Translations under genes and position numbers: made by a program
The notes under the pieces: model-generated
Databases searched by the model: none
Seen by the model: the letters and a program-made list of their open reading frames with translations, nothing else
What the model was told of the DNA's origin: nothing
Assembly: GCF_002216685.1 (NCBI RefSeq)
Contig: NZ_CP022353.1
Span: forward strand, 62,001 to 126,000
Reading direction: 5' to 3'
DNA: 64,000 nt
Source: Vibrio tarriae
GTDB lineage: Bacteria > Pseudomonadota > Gammaproteobacteria > Enterobacterales > Vibrionaceae
In this document: one piece after another, positions 1 to 10,940 of the stretch
Layout: each line of letters starts with the position of its first letter
Position numbering within the stretch: position 1 is the first letter of the stretch

Positions 1-57
1 GTTAGTCTCAGGACACATTGACCTTTGAACCGAATTATCTGAATTAAGGATGAAATC

Positions 58-528
58 ATGGCTGAAGCAGCACAAGCCCCACAACAACAGTTTGCTATCC
101 AACGTATCTATCTAAAAGATGTCTCTTTTGAAGCGCCAAGCTCACCAGTGATGTTCCAAAAAGAGTGGAACCCAGATGTCAAACTGGATCTCGACACGCA
201 AAGCCGTGAACTGGGTGAAGGTGTTTACGAAGTGGTTCTGCGTCTGACTGTTACTGTGAAAAACGCAGAAGAAACCGCATTCCTGTGTGAAGTACAACAA
301 GCAGGTATCTTCAGTGCCGAGCAGATGGAAGCAGGCCAATTGGCACATTGCTTGGGTGCTTTCTGCCCGAACATCCTGTTCCCATACGCACGTGAAACCA
401 TTTCAAGCCTAGTGGTAAAAGGTACTTTCCCACAACTGAACCTAGCTCCTGTAAACTTTGACGCACTGTTCATGAACTATCTGCAACAGCAAGCTCAAGA
501 AGGCGCAGCAACTCCAGCGAACGCTTAA
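58..528 (+). CDS. secB: Protein-export chaperone SecB
   Basis: Cytosolic tetrameric chaperone that holds precursor proteins unfolded and passes them to SecA for Sec export. The 156-residue product is acidic. It has the SecB core: an N-terminal strand segment with the IYLKDVSFE motif (residues about 17-25), the beta-sheet region, and the conserved segment with [11 protein letters not shown] (residues about 103-113). Length matches the family (about 155). The ATG follows an AAGGA ribosome site. It is followed by an intrinsic terminator and then gpsA and cysE, the usual secB-gpsA-cysE order of enterics and vibrios. The first 57 bases of the window show no gene I can support; the upstream neighbour in related genomes is normally grxC. 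Identification is very secure. Confidence 0.97.
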   Translation: MAEAAQAPQQQFAIQRIYLKDVSFEAPSSPVMFQKEWNPDVKLDLDTQSRELGEGVYEVVLRLTVTVKNAEETAFLCEVQQAGIFSAEQMEAGQLAHCLGAFCPNILFPYARETISSLVVKGTFPQLNLAPVNFDALFMNYLQQQAQEGAATPANA

Positions 529-557
529 TTCGCGCTATTGAGTTTCAAGCTACAGTA

Positions 558-590
558 AAATGCACAGCGCAACCGCGATGTGCATTTTTT
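558..590 (+). terminator. Intrinsic terminator after secB
   Basis: Stem AAATGCACA pairs with TGTGCATTT and is followed directly by a T-run. It lies about 30 bases past the secB stop and separates secB from gpsA. Confidence 0.8.
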
Positions 591-717
591 GTTTATCACA
601 CGAGCATTGGTTTTTGCACTCTTTATCTAAGACAGCCTTGGCGAAGAAGGTGCAGACTGCAATAGCCTATGTTTGGGTATAGAATAGAGCACAACTTCGT
701 TATCGATAGGCGGAACA

Positions 718-1752
718 ATGAGCGAAACACAGAACCACAATAGCTACGGAAAACCTGTTGAAATGACCGTGATAGGTGCGGGCTCCTACGGTACCTCACT
801 GGCGATCTCTTTAGCGCGTAATGGCGCGAATATCGTCCTGTGGGGACATGATGCAGAGCATATGGCGCGCCTTGAAGCTGACCGCGCTAACCATGAATTT
901 TTGCCCGGAATTGCTTTTCCTGACACCCTGATTGTGGAAACTGACTTGCAAAAAGCGGTGCAAGCGAGCCGTGATCTGCTGGTGGTAGTGCCTAGCCATG
1001 TGTTTGGTATCGTGTTGAAAAGTTTACAGCCACACCTGCGTGCGGATAGCCGCATTTGCTGGGCAACCAAAGGGCTAGAGCCTGAGACTGGACGGCTACT
1101 CCAAGATGTTGCCCATGATGTACTTGGCGATAGCTACCCCCTTGCGGTGCTTTCTGGTCCTACTTTTGCCAAAGAGCTGGCGATGGGGATGCCAACCGCG
1201 ATTTCAGTGGCTTCGCCGGATGCGCAATTTGTACGTGACCTGCAAGAGAAAATTCACTGCAGCAAAACCTTCCGTGTTTACGCCAACAGTGACTTTATCG
1301 GTATGCAGCTTGGCGGCGCGGTAAAAAACGTGATTGCGATTGGTGCGGGGATGTCCGATGGTATTGGCTTTGGTGCGAATGCGCGTACGGCTCTTATCAC
1401 TCGTGGCTTGGCTGAAATGACTCGTCTAGGAGCTGCTTTAGGCGCGCAGCCGGAAACCTTTATGGGTATGGCTGGGTTAGGTGATTTAGTGCTGACTTGT
1501 ACTGACAACCAATCGCGTAACCGCCGTTTTGGCTTGGCGCTGGGCCAAGGTAAAGATGTCGATACGGCGCAAGCGGATATCGGCCAGGTGGTTGAAGGCT
1601 ATCGCAACACCAAAGAAGTGTGGATGCTAGCGAAACGCATGGGCGTTGAGATGCCGATAGTTGAACAAATTTACCAAGTATTGTATCAAGGAAAAGATGC
1701 GCGACTCGCCGCTCAGGATTTGCTGGCACGAGATAAGAAGATGGAGCGTTAA
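718..1752 (+). CDS. gpsA: Glycerol-3-phosphate dehydrogenase (NAD(P)+)
   Basis: Cytosolic enzyme that reduces dihydroxyacetone phosphate to sn-glycerol-3-phosphate, the backbone for phospholipids. The 344-residue protein has the N-terminal Rossmann motif [12 protein letters not shown] (residues about 18-29). The catalytic-domain signatures [13 protein letters not shown] (residues about 199-211, with the conserved Lys) and [13 protein letters not shown] follow. Length fits the family (about 340). It has its own start 190 bases past secB, after the secB terminator, and is followed after 72 bases by cysE in the same direction, so the two may be cotranscribed. Nothing unusual was seen. Confidence 0.97.
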   Translation: MSETQNHNSYGKPVEMTVIGAGSYGTSLAISLARNGANIVLWGHDAEHMARLEADRANHEFLPGIAFPDTLIVETDLQKAVQASRDLLVVVPSHVFGIVLKSLQPHLRADSRICWATKGLEPETGRLLQDVAHDVLGDSYPLAVLSGPTFAKELAMGMPTAISVASPDAQFVRDLQEKIHCSKTFRVYANSDFIGMQLGGAVKNVIAIGAGMSDGIGFGANARTALITRGLAEMTRLGAALGAQPETFMGMAGLGDLVLTCTDNQSRNRRFGLALGQGKDVDTAQADIGQVVEGYRNTKEVWMLAKRMGVEMPIVEQIYQVLYQGKDARLAAQDLLARDKKMER

Positions 1753-1824
1753 TCCGCAGCGCAAGAGATGGAATTGAATCGATAGGGTATAGCTTGCCCT
1801 ATCTTGATTAGGACTGAGTAAGTA

Positions 1825-2646
1825 ATGAAACAGTGCGCACACACCAAGGTTTGGCAAACCATTGTCGCTGAAGCTCGCGAGCAATCTGAGCAAGAGCCGA
1901 TGCTCGCCAGTTTTTACCACGCCACTATTATCAAGCATGACAGTTTAAAAGCAGCCTTGAGTTATATTCTGGCCAACCGTTTGAATACCGCCTCCATGCC
2001 TGCGATGGCGGTGCGAGAAGTGATTGAAGAAGCCTTTGCTGCTGACCCGAGTATTACGGAAGCGGCGGCGTGCGATATTTGCGCGACAGTGAACCGCGAT
2101 CCCGCTGTCTCTATGTACTCGATGCCGCTGCTGTACTTAAAAGGCTATCACGCTTTGCAAGGCTATCGGGTTGCAAACTGGTTATGGCGACAAGGGCGTA
2201 AGGCTCTTGCGACCTATTTCCAAAATCAGATTTCTGTCGCTTGTCAGGTTGATATTCATCCTGCAGCACGCATTGGTCGAGGCATCATGCTCGATCACGC
2301 GACGGGGATTGTAATTGGAGAAACTGCCGTGGTAGAAGACGATGTGTCGATTTTGCAGGACGTCACGCTTGGCGGTACAGGTAAAGAGTGCGGCGATCGT
2401 CACCCGAAAATTCGTGAAGGGGTGATGATTGGTGCGGGTGCGAAAATCTTAGGCAACATCGAAGTTGGAGAAGGGGCGAAAATTGGCTCGGGATCGGTCG
2501 TGTTGCAAGCTGTACCGCCCCATACCACAGTCGCTGGAGTACCTGCTCGTATTGTGGGGCGGCCACAATCAGATAAGCCTTCTTTGGATATGGATCAGCA
2601 GTTTAATGGCCGTTCACAGACGTTTATCGGCGGTGATGGTATCTAG
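1825..2646 (+). CDS. cysE: Serine O-acetyltransferase
   Basis: Transfers acetyl from acetyl-CoA to L-serine, giving O-acetylserine for cysteine synthesis. The 273-residue protein has an alpha-helical N-terminal half and a C-terminal left-handed beta-helix of hexapeptide repeats (from about residue 145). This includes the active-site region HPAARIGRGIMLDHATGIVIG with its catalytic His residues. The C-terminal tail is the segment by which such enzymes dock into CysK and by which cysteine feedback works in the family; the tail here is longer and Ser/Gln-rich. It ends just before a strong bidirectional terminator facing aphA. Confidence 0.96.
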   Translation: MKQCAHTKVWQTIVAEAREQSEQEPMLASFYHATIIKHDSLKAALSYILANRLNTASMPAMAVREVIEEAFAADPSITEAAACDICATVNRDPAVSMYSMPLLYLKGYHALQGYRVANWLWRQGRKALATYFQNQISVACQVDIHPAARIGRGIMLDHATGIVIGETAVVEDDVSILQDVTLGGTGKECGDRHPKIREGVMIGAGAKILGNIEVGEGAKIGSGSVVLQAVPPHTTVAGVPARIVGRPQSDKPSLDMDQQFNGRSQTFIGGDGI

Positions 2647-2707
2647 AGGCTCTCTCTATCTCAGCTCTCTCGGTATTTAAGTGCTCATTCCGCGCTTGAG
2701 CAAAAAA

Positions 2708-2739
2708 TAAAAAGGATGATGGTGACATCATCCTTTTTT
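2708..2739. terminator. Bidirectional terminator between cysE and aphA
   Basis: Stem GGATGATG / CATCATCC with a four-base loop, flanked by A-rich sequence on the left and six T on the right. It can stop transcription from both convergent genes. Confidence 0.88.
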
Positions 2740-2761
2740 ACATCGACAGGTTTGGTTTGGC

Positions 2762-3301
2762 TTATGCCATCGCGTTCAATTCTGCCAACACTTCGTCCGC
2801 CCATTGAATCCATGCTTGGCGAACCAGTAAATTACGACGTAGCGTTAAACGCTCTAAACGTTGCTGCTTGTCTAACACGGCTGGGTTAGCGTAGTAAGCG
2901 GCTTCGATTTCCTGATAATGAGCGACCAGTTTGCGCGATTCTTCAACCAGTTCAGCCAGTTGCAGACGGTAAGGTTCTGCCGATTGTACTGAACAAGCCA
3001 TCAATTTCGCACTAAACTCATCACGCACGGTTGGGTGTGCAGTCGGTTGATCAAACCACTCACCTAAAGCGCTGCGGCCAGCTTGGGTTATAGAATAAAC
3101 CTTGCGATCTGGTTTGCCTTCCTGTGGTTCCAGAACACAAGTCACTAAACCCTGTTCCCCCATTTTATTGAGTTCACGATATACCTGCTGATGGCTGGCT
3201 TTCCAGAAGTAGCCAATACTGGCAGAAAATTCTTTAGTTATATCGTACCCGGTTGCATCGCGTGTGCTAAGAACAGTAAGGATAACGTGTGGTAATGACA
3301 T
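2762..3301 (-). CDS. aphA: Virulence and quorum-sensing regulator AphA (PadR family)
   Basis: The 179-residue product matches what I remember of V. cholerae AphA. It is a PadR-type winged-helix protein that is the master regulator of low-cell-density quorum sensing and, with AphB, activates tcpPH at the top of the virulence cascade. Visible parts are the N-terminal winged helix (residues about 1-85, including GYDITKEFSASIGYFWKASHQQVYREL) and a C-terminal antiparallel coiled-coil dimerisation region (about 95-175). Established biology: HapR represses aphA, Qrr small RNAs act on its 5' leader, and AphA represses itself. It sits alone between cysE and ppc with about 360 bases of upstream control sequence. 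Confidence 0.95.
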   Translation of the reverse strand: MSLPHVILTVLSTRDATGYDITKEFSASIGYFWKASHQQVYRELNKMGEQGLVTCVLEPQEGKPDRKVYSITQAGRSALGEWFDQPTAHPTVRDEFSAKLMACSVQSAEPYRLQLAELVEESRKLVAHYQEIEAAYYANPAVLDKQQRLERLTLRRNLLVRQAWIQWADEVLAELNAMA

Positions 3302-3600
3302 GTCTTCAATCCAAAAATTAAGTCAACATAAACATCTATCTAAACGGTTGTTGTGCTTCTAATGGCACGCATATCAACGCATTTAAATACCTGCAGCGCA
3401 AAGTTCTGGCTGCTTATGTCACCTTATAAAGCCGGTTATCACCTAGAGTGGCGTATGTCTCTGCATACTTTGACTGTGAGATTGCTTTACATTACTTATC
3501 ACAGAGGGAACGTAGTATATCTAAATAATAAGCATAAAGTGGAATACAAATATGCTGATTAGCTGAAAAACTGACATTATTCTCAATAATGCAAAAATGT
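3302..3600 (-). promoter_or_regulatory. aphA promoter and 5' leader region with operator-like sites
   Basis: No gene is visible in this AT-rich gap. Three elements stand out. At 3453-3468 is a palindrome GTATG-N6-CATAC, which resembles the TATG...CATA core of reported AphA sites and could be the autoregulatory operator. At 3573-3591 is a perfect palindrome CATTATT-CTC-AATAATG; read on the minus strand its TTATTGAGAATAATG resembles LuxR/HapR-type operators. Around 3487-3502 is an ATTACTTATCAC stretch with a LuxR-type half-site. The leader between these and the ATG is long, as expected for a target of Qrr small RNAs. Assignment of each site to a regulator is inference. Confidence 0.5.
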
Positions 3601-3601
3601 A

Positions 3602-3636
3602 AAACAAAAGGCCACTAAGTTGTGACCTTTTGGTTT
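3602..3636. terminator. Terminator after ppc
   Basis: Hairpin CAAAAGG-C-CAC / GTG-A-CCTTTTG with T-runs in both orientations, 25 bases past the ppc stop. It insulates ppc from the aphA promoter region. Confidence 0.75.
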
Positions 3637-3660
3637 TTTATACTGATATTTTTCAATTTA

Positions 3661-6291
3661 CTAACCAGTATTGCGCATTCCCGCAGCAATGCCTGCAATA
3701 GTCACCATCAAAGCTTCTTCCAGCTCTGGAGTAGGAAGTTCTGATTGACGAGTGCGATACAGCAGTTCTGCTTGCAGCATATTGAGTGGCTCTACGTAGA
3801 TATTGCGCAGGCGAATCGATTCTTGTCCCCAAGGATCGCTTTGCATCAAGTTCTCGTTGTTTTCTACATTAAGCACCGTTTTGATGTCTTTTTGCAGTTG
3901 CGTACGTAGCTTTTCACCCAGTGGACGCAAAGCAGGTTCGACTAAACGCTCATCGTAGTAACGGGCAATTTCCGCGCTGCACTTGGTGTACACCATCTCA
4001 AGCATACCGAGGCGAGTTGAGAAGAATGGCCATTCGCGGCACATCTCTTCAAGTAGCGCTTGGTGGCCTTTATCAATCGAGAATTGAATCGCTTCACCTG
4101 CCCCTAGCCATGCTGGCAATACCAAGCGGTTTTGGCTCCATGAGAAAATCCATGGGATCGCACGTAAGCTTTCTACGCCACCGTTAGGATTACGTTTTGA
4201 TGGACGTGAACCGAGAGGCAATTTACCCAATTCCAATTCAGGTGTGGCTTGTCGGAAATAAGGCACAAAGTCTGGCTCGCCACGTACCACATGGCGATAA
4301 GCTTCACAAGACACTTCAGACAGCACATCCATCAGATCGCGCCACTCTTGCTTTGGCTCTGGTGGTGGCAGAAGATTCGCTTCCAAGATGGCACTGGCGT
4401 ACATGTTGAAGCTGTTGACTGCCACTTCAGGCAGACCCAGTTTGAAGCGGATCATCTCACCTTGTTCAGTTACACGCAGACCGCCCTTTAAGCTCTTAGG
4501 TGGCTGAGACAGCAGTGCCGCATGCGCAGGAGCGCCGCCACGGCCAATTGTACCGCCGCGGCCATGAAACAGCGTCAGCTCAATGCCGGCTTCTTCACTA
4601 ACTTTGACTAAGGCATCCATCGCGCGATACTGCGCCCAGCCTGCCGCCATGACACCTGCATCTTTGGCGGAGTCGGAGTAACCAATCATCACCATTTGGT
4701 GGTTCTGAATAAAGCCGCGATACAGATCGATGCTCATCAACTGACGGATCACCGATTCGGCGTTGTTCAAGTCATCTAAGGTTTCAAACAGCGGGCAGAC
4801 ATCCATGCGATAAGGGCATCCCGCTTCTTGCAGCAGCAGATGAACGGCGAGGACATCCGATGCAGTACGCGCCATCGAAATCACATACGCACCAAACGCA
4901 TCTTTGGATTGCGCAGCAATGATCTTACAGGTATCCAGCACTTCTTTGACTTGTGCAGACGGTTGCCAGTCGCGCGGTAGCAGCGGACGTTTAGAATTCA
5001 GTTCAGTGGTCAGGAAAGCGATCTTGTCTTGTTCGCTCCACTGATTGTAATCACCAATGCCGAGATGACGGGTCAGTTCCGAAATCACTTCTGCATGGCG
5101 TGAACTTTCTTGACGAATATCGAGACGAACCAGATGCACGCCAAACGCTTTGATGCGACGCAGAGTATCAAGTAGAGAACCATCCGCAATCACGCCCATG
5201 CCACACTCATGCAGTGATTGGTAACACGCGTATAGTGGTTCCCACAGCTGAGCGACATTTTGCAGCGGCGCTTTCACTGCCAGTTTTTGACCATTCAGTT
5301 TCGCTTCAAGAATATCAATCGTCTCTTGCAGCAAACCGCGCAGCTGCTTGAGGATCGCGCGATACGGTTCGTGCTCCTCACCCGCTAAAGCGCGTACGGC
5401 TTCATTACACTTGGTCATCGAAAGTTCGCTGACCAGTTCATTGATATCGGTGAGATACAAATCGGCTGCTTTCCAGCGTGACAGTAACAGCACTTCGCGA
5501 GTGATAGTGTGGGTCACAAAGGGGTTACCATCGCGATCTCCACCCATCCAAGATGAGAAATGCACAGGGCGTGCATCAATCGGTAGGCCTTCGCCTAGGT
5601 AAGATTTCACCTGTTCATCTAACTCACGCAAAAACTCAGGGACGGCGTGCCACAATGAGTTTTCTACGACTGCGAACCCCCATTTGGCTTCATCTAATGG
5701 CGTTGGACGCTGCTGACGAATCACATCTGAATGCCAACTTTGGGCAATTAATTGCTCAAGGCGGCGCTCGGTTTTATGGCGCTCTTTTGAAGAGAGGTCG
5801 CTGAGCTCAAGTTTGGATAGACACTCGTTGATTTTGACCAGTTTGTTGATCATGGTACGACGAGTGATCTCCGTTGGGTGAGCGGTTAATACCAGCTCAA
5901 TGTTGAGATCGCGAATGGCTTGTGCGGTGTCGAATTTACTGACCGAGTTTTGCGCGAGTTTAGCAAATAAGCTACCGATCGCATCCAACTCATTCACGTG
6001 GCTTTCACAGTGGCGTGAGATGGTGTGATACTGCTCGGCAATATTGGTCAGGTTCAGGAATTGGTTAAAGGCGCGAGCTACGGGAGTCAGTTGATGGTTA
6101 GGAAGATTTTTGATCTCTTCGATCAGCAGCTCACGGTCTGCTTGGTTGCCCGCTCGGGCAGATTTGGAAAGTTTTCGGATGGTTTCCACTTTCGCTAAAA
6201 TAACGTCACCATCGGCGGCTTGAATTGTCTGGCCGAGTAGTCGTCCTAACATGCTTACGTTACTTTTGAGCGCAGCGTATTTTTCGTTCAT
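3661..6291 (-). CDS. ppc: Phosphoenolpyruvate carboxylase
   Basis: Anaplerotic cytosolic enzyme that converts phosphoenolpyruvate plus bicarbonate to oxaloacetate. The 876-residue protein carries the two family signatures. [14 protein letters not shown] (residues about 134-147) holds the catalytic His, and the loop [12 protein letters not shown] (about 537-548) precedes the [12 protein letters not shown] loop. The C-terminal MRNTG motif, conserved in PEPC, is intact. An in-frame ATG 33 bases upstream would add [11 protein letters not shown], but conservation and length (E. coli 883) favour the start MNEKYAAL. Monocistronic, with a terminator downstream. Confidence 0.97.
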   Translation of the reverse strand: MNEKYAALKSNVSMLGRLLGQTIQAADGDVILAKVETIRKLSKSARAGNQADRELLIEEIKNLPNHQLTPVARAFNQFLNLTNIAEQYHTISRHCESHVNELDAIGSLFAKLAQNSVSKFDTAQAIRDLNIELVLTAHPTEITRRTMINKLVKINECLSKLELSDLSSKERHKTERRLEQLIAQSWHSDVIRQQRPTPLDEAKWGFAVVENSLWHAVPEFLRELDEQVKSYLGEGLPIDARPVHFSSWMGGDRDGNPFVTHTITREVLLLSRWKAADLYLTDINELVSELSMTKCNEAVRALAGEEHEPYRAILKQLRGLLQETIDILEAKLNGQKLAVKAPLQNVAQLWEPLYACYQSLHECGMGVIADGSLLDTLRRIKAFGVHLVRLDIRQESSRHAEVISELTRHLGIGDYNQWSEQDKIAFLTTELNSKRPLLPRDWQPSAQVKEVLDTCKIIAAQSKDAFGAYVISMARTASDVLAVHLLLQEAGCPYRMDVCPLFETLDDLNNAESVIRQLMSIDLYRGFIQNHQMVMIGYSDSAKDAGVMAAGWAQYRAMDALVKVSEEAGIELTLFHGRGGTIGRGGAPAHAALLSQPPKSLKGGLRVTEQGEMIRFKLGLPEVAVNSFNMYASAILEANLLPPPEPKQEWRDLMDVLSEVSCEAYRHVVRGEPDFVPYFRQATPELELGKLPLGSRPSKRNPNGGVESLRAIPWIFSWSQNRLVLPAWLGAGEAIQFSIDKGHQALLEEMCREWPFFSTRLGMLEMVYTKCSAEIARYYDERLVEPALRPLGEKLRTQLQKDIKTVLNVENNENLMQSDPWGQESIRLRNIYVEPLNMLQAELLYRTRQSELPTPELEEALMVTIAGIAAGMRNTG

Positions 6292-6462
6292 TGTCATCCT
6301 GCCTTGAAAAAAAATTACATCCAATGTGGGTTCAGTTAATTACACAATCTTGACTATTTTGTCCAGTGGACTTGCGGTTAAGACTAAGATTCCATTTATT
6401 GTCATCCGCATTGGTGCAGAGATTGTTTAACTAAAAACACCAAATTATTGAAAATTTCTTAC

Positions 6463-6490
6463 AAAAAAGCCCTGAGGTTGAACTCAGGGC
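6463..6490 (-). terminator. Terminator after argE
   Basis: Reading the minus strand: GCCCTGAG, six-base loop, CTCAGGGC, then a T-run. It starts 8 bases past the argE stop. Confidence 0.9.
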
Positions 6491-6497
6491 GATCAAT

Positions 6498-7634
6498 TTA
6501 GAAACAATATTTCTGCATGGCTCGTGATAGCACGCGTACCGTTGGGTCAATAAATTCAAACGCCAAAAACTCATCCGGTTGATGAGCTTGATCGATCGAG
6601 CCTGGGCCTAGTACTAAGGTCGGGCAGATTTGCTGCAAGAAGGGCGCTTCGGTGCAGTAGTTTACGGTCTGCGCTTCTTGCTCACAGATTTCGCTAATGC
6701 CATGAATAAACGGGTGATCATGCGCGCACTCATAACCGGGGATCGGGTCATGCAGCGGGACGAGTTCAATGCGCCCTGGCCACTTTTGCTGTACCTCACG
6801 TAGAGCGTCACGCATCAGGTTATCTAAACCATCTAAGCTAATGCCGGGTAGAGGGCGAACGTCATAATGCAGTTCGCAGCAACCACAAATTCGGTTTGGG
6901 CTATCACCACCATGAATGTGACCAAGGTTCAGCGTCGGAGTCGGAATTTCAAATCCCGGATGGTGATATTCTTTAATTAAGCGATCGCGCAGCTGCATGA
7001 GAGCAAACAGCACTTCGTGCATGATCTCAATCGCATTGACCCCCAGCGCTGGATTGGATGAATGGCCAGATTTACCGGTCACGCGAATGGCATTCGCCAC
7101 ATGGCCTTTATGCGCGCGGATCGGCACTAAGCTGGTGGGTTCACCGATGATACAGTAATCCGGTTTAAATGGGGCGTTTTCGGTAAAGTGGCGTGCACCG
7201 AGCATGGTAGTTTCTTCATCGCAGGTCGCCAGCACATACAGCGGCTTGGTTTGTTTGCTCCAATCGACGTTTTTCACCGCTTCATAAATAAAGGCGAAGA
7301 AACCTTTCATATCCGCGGTTCCTAATCCATAGAAGCGATTATTGGCTTGCGTGAGCGCATGCGGGTTGTAATTCCAGCGACCCTCATCAAACGGCACAGT
7401 ATCACTGTGTCCTGCTAATAATAAGCCGCCTTCACCGCTACCGAGTTTGGCAATCAAGTTCTGCTTATTCGGTGCGACTTGCTCAATTTGAATCGAAAAA
7501 CCGAGCGCGCTGAGCCAATCGGCTAATTTTGCGATCACCTGCTCATTACCTTCATCCCAGCGCACATCGGTCGAACTGATTGAAGAGGTTGAAATCAGGC
7601 CTTCATAGACCTCAAGGAAACTGGGTAACGGCAT
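6498..7634 (-). CDS. argE: Acetylornithine deacetylase
   Basis: Hydrolyses N2-acetylornithine to ornithine and acetate in the linear arginine pathway. The 378-residue protein is an M20-family metallopeptidase. [13 protein letters not shown] holds a zinc-ligand His and the catalytic Asp (residues about 76-88), [12 protein letters not shown] the bridging Asp, and [10 protein letters not shown] the catalytic Glu pair. The dimerisation domain begins near residue 180. It is transcribed divergently from argC, and the 155-base space between them contains ARG-box-like sequence, so both directions are probably controlled by ArgR. Length matches E. coli ArgE (383). Confidence 0.95.
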   Translation of the reverse strand: MPLPSFLEVYEGLISTSSISSTDVRWDEGNEQVIAKLADWLSALGFSIQIEQVAPNKQNLIAKLGSGEGGLLLAGHSDTVPFDEGRWNYNPHALTQANNRFYGLGTADMKGFFAFIYEAVKNVDWSKQTKPLYVLATCDEETTMLGARHFTENAPFKPDYCIIGEPTSLVPIRAHKGHVANAIRVTGKSGHSSNPALGVNAIEIMHEVLFALMQLRDRLIKEYHHPGFEIPTPTLNLGHIHGGDSPNRICGCCELHYDVRPLPGISLDGLDNLMRDALREVQQKWPGRIELVPLHDPIPGYECAHDHPFIHGISEICEQEAQTVNYCTEAPFLQQICPTLVLGPGSIDQAHQPDEFLAFEFIDPTVRVLSRAMQKYCF

Positions 7635-7700
7635 TTTATCTTTGCTCCTGCTATTGACAGAGTGTCGGTGAAACGGTAAAACACATATTAAATCACTTTA

Positions 7701-7739
7701 AGTGAATAAAAAACCAATTAATTGCAATTTTGAAAGATG
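7701..7739. promoter_or_regulatory. Tandem ARG-box-like sites between argE and argC
   Basis: Two 18-bp blocks separated by 3 bp, the spacing typical of paired ArgR sites. The first (7701-7718) starts AGTGAATAAAA and keeps the TGAAT half-site. The second (7722-7739) is weaker. Both lie in the argE-argC divergent promoter region. They are partial matches to the E. coli consensus TGAAT-W4-ATTCA, so this is a candidate site only. Confidence 0.4.
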
Positions 7740-7789
7740 AATAATCAGCGTTATCCGCTCTCTTTCACCACTAAATACGGATGTTTTTG

Positions 7790-8791
7790 ATGTTAAAAAC
7801 CACCATCATCGGCGCAAGCGGTTACACCGGAGCAGAACTGGCTCTTATGGTGCACAAACACCCACAACTCACGCTATCAGGTTTATACGTTTCCGCCAAC
7901 AGTGTGGATGCGGGCAAATCGCTGGCGCAGTTGCATGGTCGAGTGGCAGGGCTGATTGATATGCCAGTGCAAGCCTTGACTGATGTGGATACTGTTGCGG
8001 CCGAGTGTGATGTGGTCTTTCTGGCCACCGCGCATGAAGTGAGTCATGACCTCGCGCCGCAATTTCTCGCTCAAGGTTGTCAGGTGTTTGATTTGTCGGG
8101 TGCATTTCGGGTGCAGAGCGAATCGTTTTATCCAACCTTCTATGGCTTTGCGCATCAGCATTCTGAATGGTTAGAAAAAGCGGTGTATGGCCTTGCTGAG
8201 TGGAATGCGGAAGCGATCAAAGCCAGTCCAATGATTGCCGTTGCGGGTTGCTACCCAACGGCATCGCAACTGGCGATTAAGCCTCTGTTGGTGGAAGGGT
8301 TACTCGACACGACCCAATGGCCAGTGATTAACGCGGTGAGTGGTGTCTCAGGTGCGGGGCGTAAAGCCACCATGACCAACAGCTTCTGTGAAGTGAGCTT
8401 GCAGCCCTACGGTGTGTTTAATCACCGTCATCAACCAGAAATTGCGACTCACCTAGGCTGTGAAGTGATCTTCACCCCGCATCTTGGCAACTTTAAGCGC
8501 GGCATTCTGGCCACCATCACCATGAAACTGGCGGATGGTGTCACCGAGCAGCAAGTCGCAGAAGCTTTTAGCAAGGCGTATCAAGATAAGCCGTTGGTGC
8601 GTTTCAGCAATGGTTTGCCACGGATTCAAGATGTCGAGTTCACCCCATTTTGTGACCTCGGCTGGAAGGTACAAGGACGCCACATCATAGTGGTGTCTGC
8701 TATCGACAATTTATTGAAAGGCGCATCGAGTCAAGCGATGCAGTGTTTAAATATTCACTACGGTTTCGATGAATTAACCGCGTTGGTGTAA
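7790..8791 (+). CDS. argC: N-acetyl-gamma-glutamyl-phosphate reductase
   Basis: Third step of arginine synthesis: NADPH-dependent reduction of N-acetylglutamyl phosphate to the semialdehyde. The protein has the Rossmann motif [11 protein letters not shown] (residues about 7-17) and the active-site motif VAGCYPTA with the catalytic Cys (about residue 152). The segment [16 protein letters not shown] is also family-typical. I chose the second of two in-frame ATG codons (7790 rather than 7781). It gives the family N-terminus [11 protein letters not shown] and a better placed ACGGA ribosome site; the upstream start would add three residues. It is followed by argB after only 9 bases, so they form an operon. 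Confidence 0.95.
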   Translation: MLKTTIIGASGYTGAELALMVHKHPQLTLSGLYVSANSVDAGKSLAQLHGRVAGLIDMPVQALTDVDTVAAECDVVFLATAHEVSHDLAPQFLAQGCQVFDLSGAFRVQSESFYPTFYGFAHQHSEWLEKAVYGLAEWNAEAIKASPMIAVAGCYPTASQLAIKPLLVEGLLDTTQWPVINAVSGVSGAGRKATMTNSFCEVSLQPYGVFNHRHQPEIATHLGCEVIFTPHLGNFKRGILATITMKLADGVTEQQVAEAFSKAYQDKPLVRFSNGLPRIQDVEFTPFCDLGWKVQGRHIIVVSAIDNLLKGASSQAMQCLNIHYGFDELTALV

Positions 8792-8800
8792 GGGTTCAAC

Positions 8801-9589
8801 ATGTCAGATCTTAAGCTCAGTCCTTTAGTGATTAAGTTAGGCGGTGCGGCGCTCGATTGCGCAGAAACACTTAGCAAACTGTTTGGTGCGATTGCCCAAT
8901 ATCAGAACCAAGCCCAACGACGCATCGTGATCGTGCATGGTGGTGGTTATCTGGTCGATGAGTTGATGGCGAAGCTGCAACTCAAATCGGTCAAGAAAGA
9001 TGGTTTGCGCGTCACTCCGTATGATCAAATTCCGATCATTGCTGGAGCTCTCGCAGGTACAGCGAACAAGATGCTGCAAGGACAAGCGATCAAAGATGGC
9101 ATCAATGCTGTGGGTTTGTCACTGGCGGATGGCGGTTTGTGCCATGTCGAGGAGTTAGATCCTGAACTGGGCGCGGTCGGCAAAGCCACGCCGGGCGATT
9201 CCACTTTGCTGCAAGCGATTTTGGCAACCGGTGCGATGCCCATCATTAGCTCGATAGGCCTAACTGCGCAGGGGCAGATGATGAACGTCAACGCTGACCA
9301 AGCGGCGGTGGCTGTGGCGGGTGCTCTGGATGCGGAATTGGTTCTGCTCTCGGATGTCAGTGGTGTGTTGGATGGCAAGGGCCACCTTATCGCCACCTTA
9401 GATGCTAAACAAGCGGATGCACTGATTGCTGGCAAAGTCATTACCGACGGCATGATCGTCAAAGTGAAAGCAGCCTTGGAAGCGGCGCAAGATTTAGGAC
9501 GTCCGATTGAAGTGGCTACCTGGCGTTACCCAGAGAAGCTCGCCAAGTTATTTGGCGGCGAAAGCATCGGCACCCGTTTTCTACCTTAA
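8801..9589 (+). CDS. argB: Acetylglutamate kinase
   Basis: Phosphorylates N-acetylglutamate with ATP, the second arginine step. The 262-residue amino-acid-kinase-fold protein has the N-terminal VIKLGGAAL (residues about 10-18) and the [11 protein letters not shown] glycine loop. Next come the [14 protein letters not shown] substrate/nucleotide region and the [13 protein letters not shown] segment. The length is that of the short, enteric-type enzyme without the N-terminal arginine-binding helix found in arginine-inhibited forms, so it is probably not directly feedback-inhibited. It lies 9 bases after argC and 75 before argG. Confidence 0.95.
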   Translation: MSDLKLSPLVIKLGGAALDCAETLSKLFGAIAQYQNQAQRRIVIVHGGGYLVDELMAKLQLKSVKKDGLRVTPYDQIPIIAGALAGTANKMLQGQAIKDGINAVGLSLADGGLCHVEELDPELGAVGKATPGDSTLLQAILATGAMPIISSIGLTAQGQMMNVNADQAAVAVAGALDAELVLLSDVSGVLDGKGHLIATLDAKQADALIAGKVITDGMIVKVKAALEAAQDLGRPIEVATWRYPEKLAKLFGGESIGTRFLP

Positions 9590-9664
9590 GATTTTAAGTC
9601 ACTAATTTGATTAAACCTGAGCACTGACCGCCAAGCGCAGAGCCAGGAATATGGAGATACATCA

Positions 9665-10879
9665 ATGAGTAAAGTACAAGTTAAAAAAGTAGTTGTGGCA
9701 TATTCTGGCGGTCTGGACACGTCGGTGATCATTCCATGGTTAAAAGAAAATTATGACTGTGAAGTGGTGGCGTTTGTGGCTGACGTAGGCCAAGGTGATG
9801 AAGAGCTGAAAGGCGTTGAAGCCAAAGCGCTCTCATCGGGTGCCTCGGAATGTTACATCGTTGACCTGAAAGAAGAGTTTGTTAAAGAGTACATCTACCC
9901 AACGCTGAAAACCGGCGCTTACTATGAAGGTAAATACTTGCTTGGTACTTCCATGGCGCGTCCGGTGATTGCTAAAGCGCAAGTTGAGATCGCGCGTAAA
10001 GTGGGAGCGGATGCACTGGCGCACGGTTGTACTGGTAAAGGTAACGACCAAGTGCGTTTTGAAGGGGCTTTTGCGGCACTGGCTCCAGATCTGCATGTGA
10101 TTGCGCCTTGGCGTGAGTGGGATCTGCGTAGCCGTGAAGCGTGTTTGGATTACCTTGCCGAGCGCAACATTCCTTGTGCGGCGTCATTGACCAAGATCTA
10201 CTCGCGTGATGCCAACGCATGGCACGTTTCTACCGAAGGTGGCGTTTTGGAAAGCACATGGAATGCGCCAAACGAAGATTGCTGGGTGTGGACCGTCGAT
10301 CCTGAGCAAGCGCCTAACGAAGCCGAATATGTCACGCTGCAAGTTGCGCATGGCGAAGTGGTCGCTGTTGATGGTGAAGCCATGACCCCTTACAACGCGC
10401 TGCTGTACCTCAACCAAAAAGGCGCGAAGCATGGTGTGGGTCGTATCGACATCGTGGAAAACCGTCTGGTGGGCATGAAATCTCGCGGCTGTTATGAAAC
10501 TCCGGGAGGCACCATCATCATGGAAGCGCTGCGTGCGGTTGAGCAACTGGTGCTGGATAAAACCTCATTCGAATTTCGTGAAGAGCTGGGTATTAAAGCA
10601 TCACACCTGGTTTATGATGGTCGTTGGTTCACGCCACTACGTCAGGCGGTATTTGCGGCAGCCGATGAGCTAGCGAAAGATGTCAACGGTGAAGTGGTGA
10701 TTAAACTGTATAAAGGCCAAGCCGTTGCAACGCAAAAACGTTCGGCTAACAGCCTCTACTCAGAAGATTTCGCGACCTTTGGTGCCGATGAAGTGTATGA
10801 CCACAGCCACGCAGGCGGCTTCATCCGTCTTTACTCGCTGTCGAGTCGTATCCGCGCTTTGAGCCAAAACAAGCAGTAA
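9665..10879 (+). CDS. argG: Argininosuccinate synthase
   Basis: Joins citrulline and aspartate using ATP. The 404-residue protein has the PP-loop motif [14 protein letters not shown] (residues about 10-23) and downstream [14 protein letters not shown] plus [24 protein letters not shown]. Its length and sequence belong to the common bacterial type 1 (about 400 residues) rather than the longer 447-residue E. coli form. Its ribosome site is ATGGAGAT. It is followed by a hairpin and an ERIC-like repeat before argH, so argH expression relative to argCBG may be tuned there. Confidence 0.96.
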   Translation: MSKVQVKKVVVAYSGGLDTSVIIPWLKENYDCEVVAFVADVGQGDEELKGVEAKALSSGASECYIVDLKEEFVKEYIYPTLKTGAYYEGKYLLGTSMARPVIAKAQVEIARKVGADALAHGCTGKGNDQVRFEGAFAALAPDLHVIAPWREWDLRSREACLDYLAERNIPCAASLTKIYSRDANAWHVSTEGGVLESTWNAPNEDCWVWTVDPEQAPNEAEYVTLQVAHGEVVAVDGEAMTPYNALLYLNQKGAKHGVGRIDIVENRLVGMKSRGCYETPGGTIIMEALRAVEQLVLDKTSFEFREELGIKASHLVYDGRWFTPLRQAVFAAADELAKDVNGEVVIKLYKGQAVATQKRSANSLYSEDFATFGADEVYDHSHAGGFIRLYSLSSRIRALSQNKQ

Positions 10880-10904
10880 TCAGCGCAGTCATCGGTTTAT
10901 ATAA

Positions 10905-10927
10905 TAAGGATCGCACTGCGATCCTTA
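10905..10927 (+). terminator. Hairpin after argG
   Basis: A perfect inverted repeat, TAAGGATCGC-ACT-GCGATCCTTA, lies 25 bases past argG. The following bases are ATCCCCTTCC rather than a clean T-run, so it is a weak terminator or an mRNA-stabilising stem. Confidence 0.5.
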
Positions 10928-10940
10928 TCCCCTTCCTCAT

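Noticed and set aside
1..57. End of an upstream gene such as grxC
   Set aside because: Only 57 bases are available and none of the three frames gives recognisable sequence.
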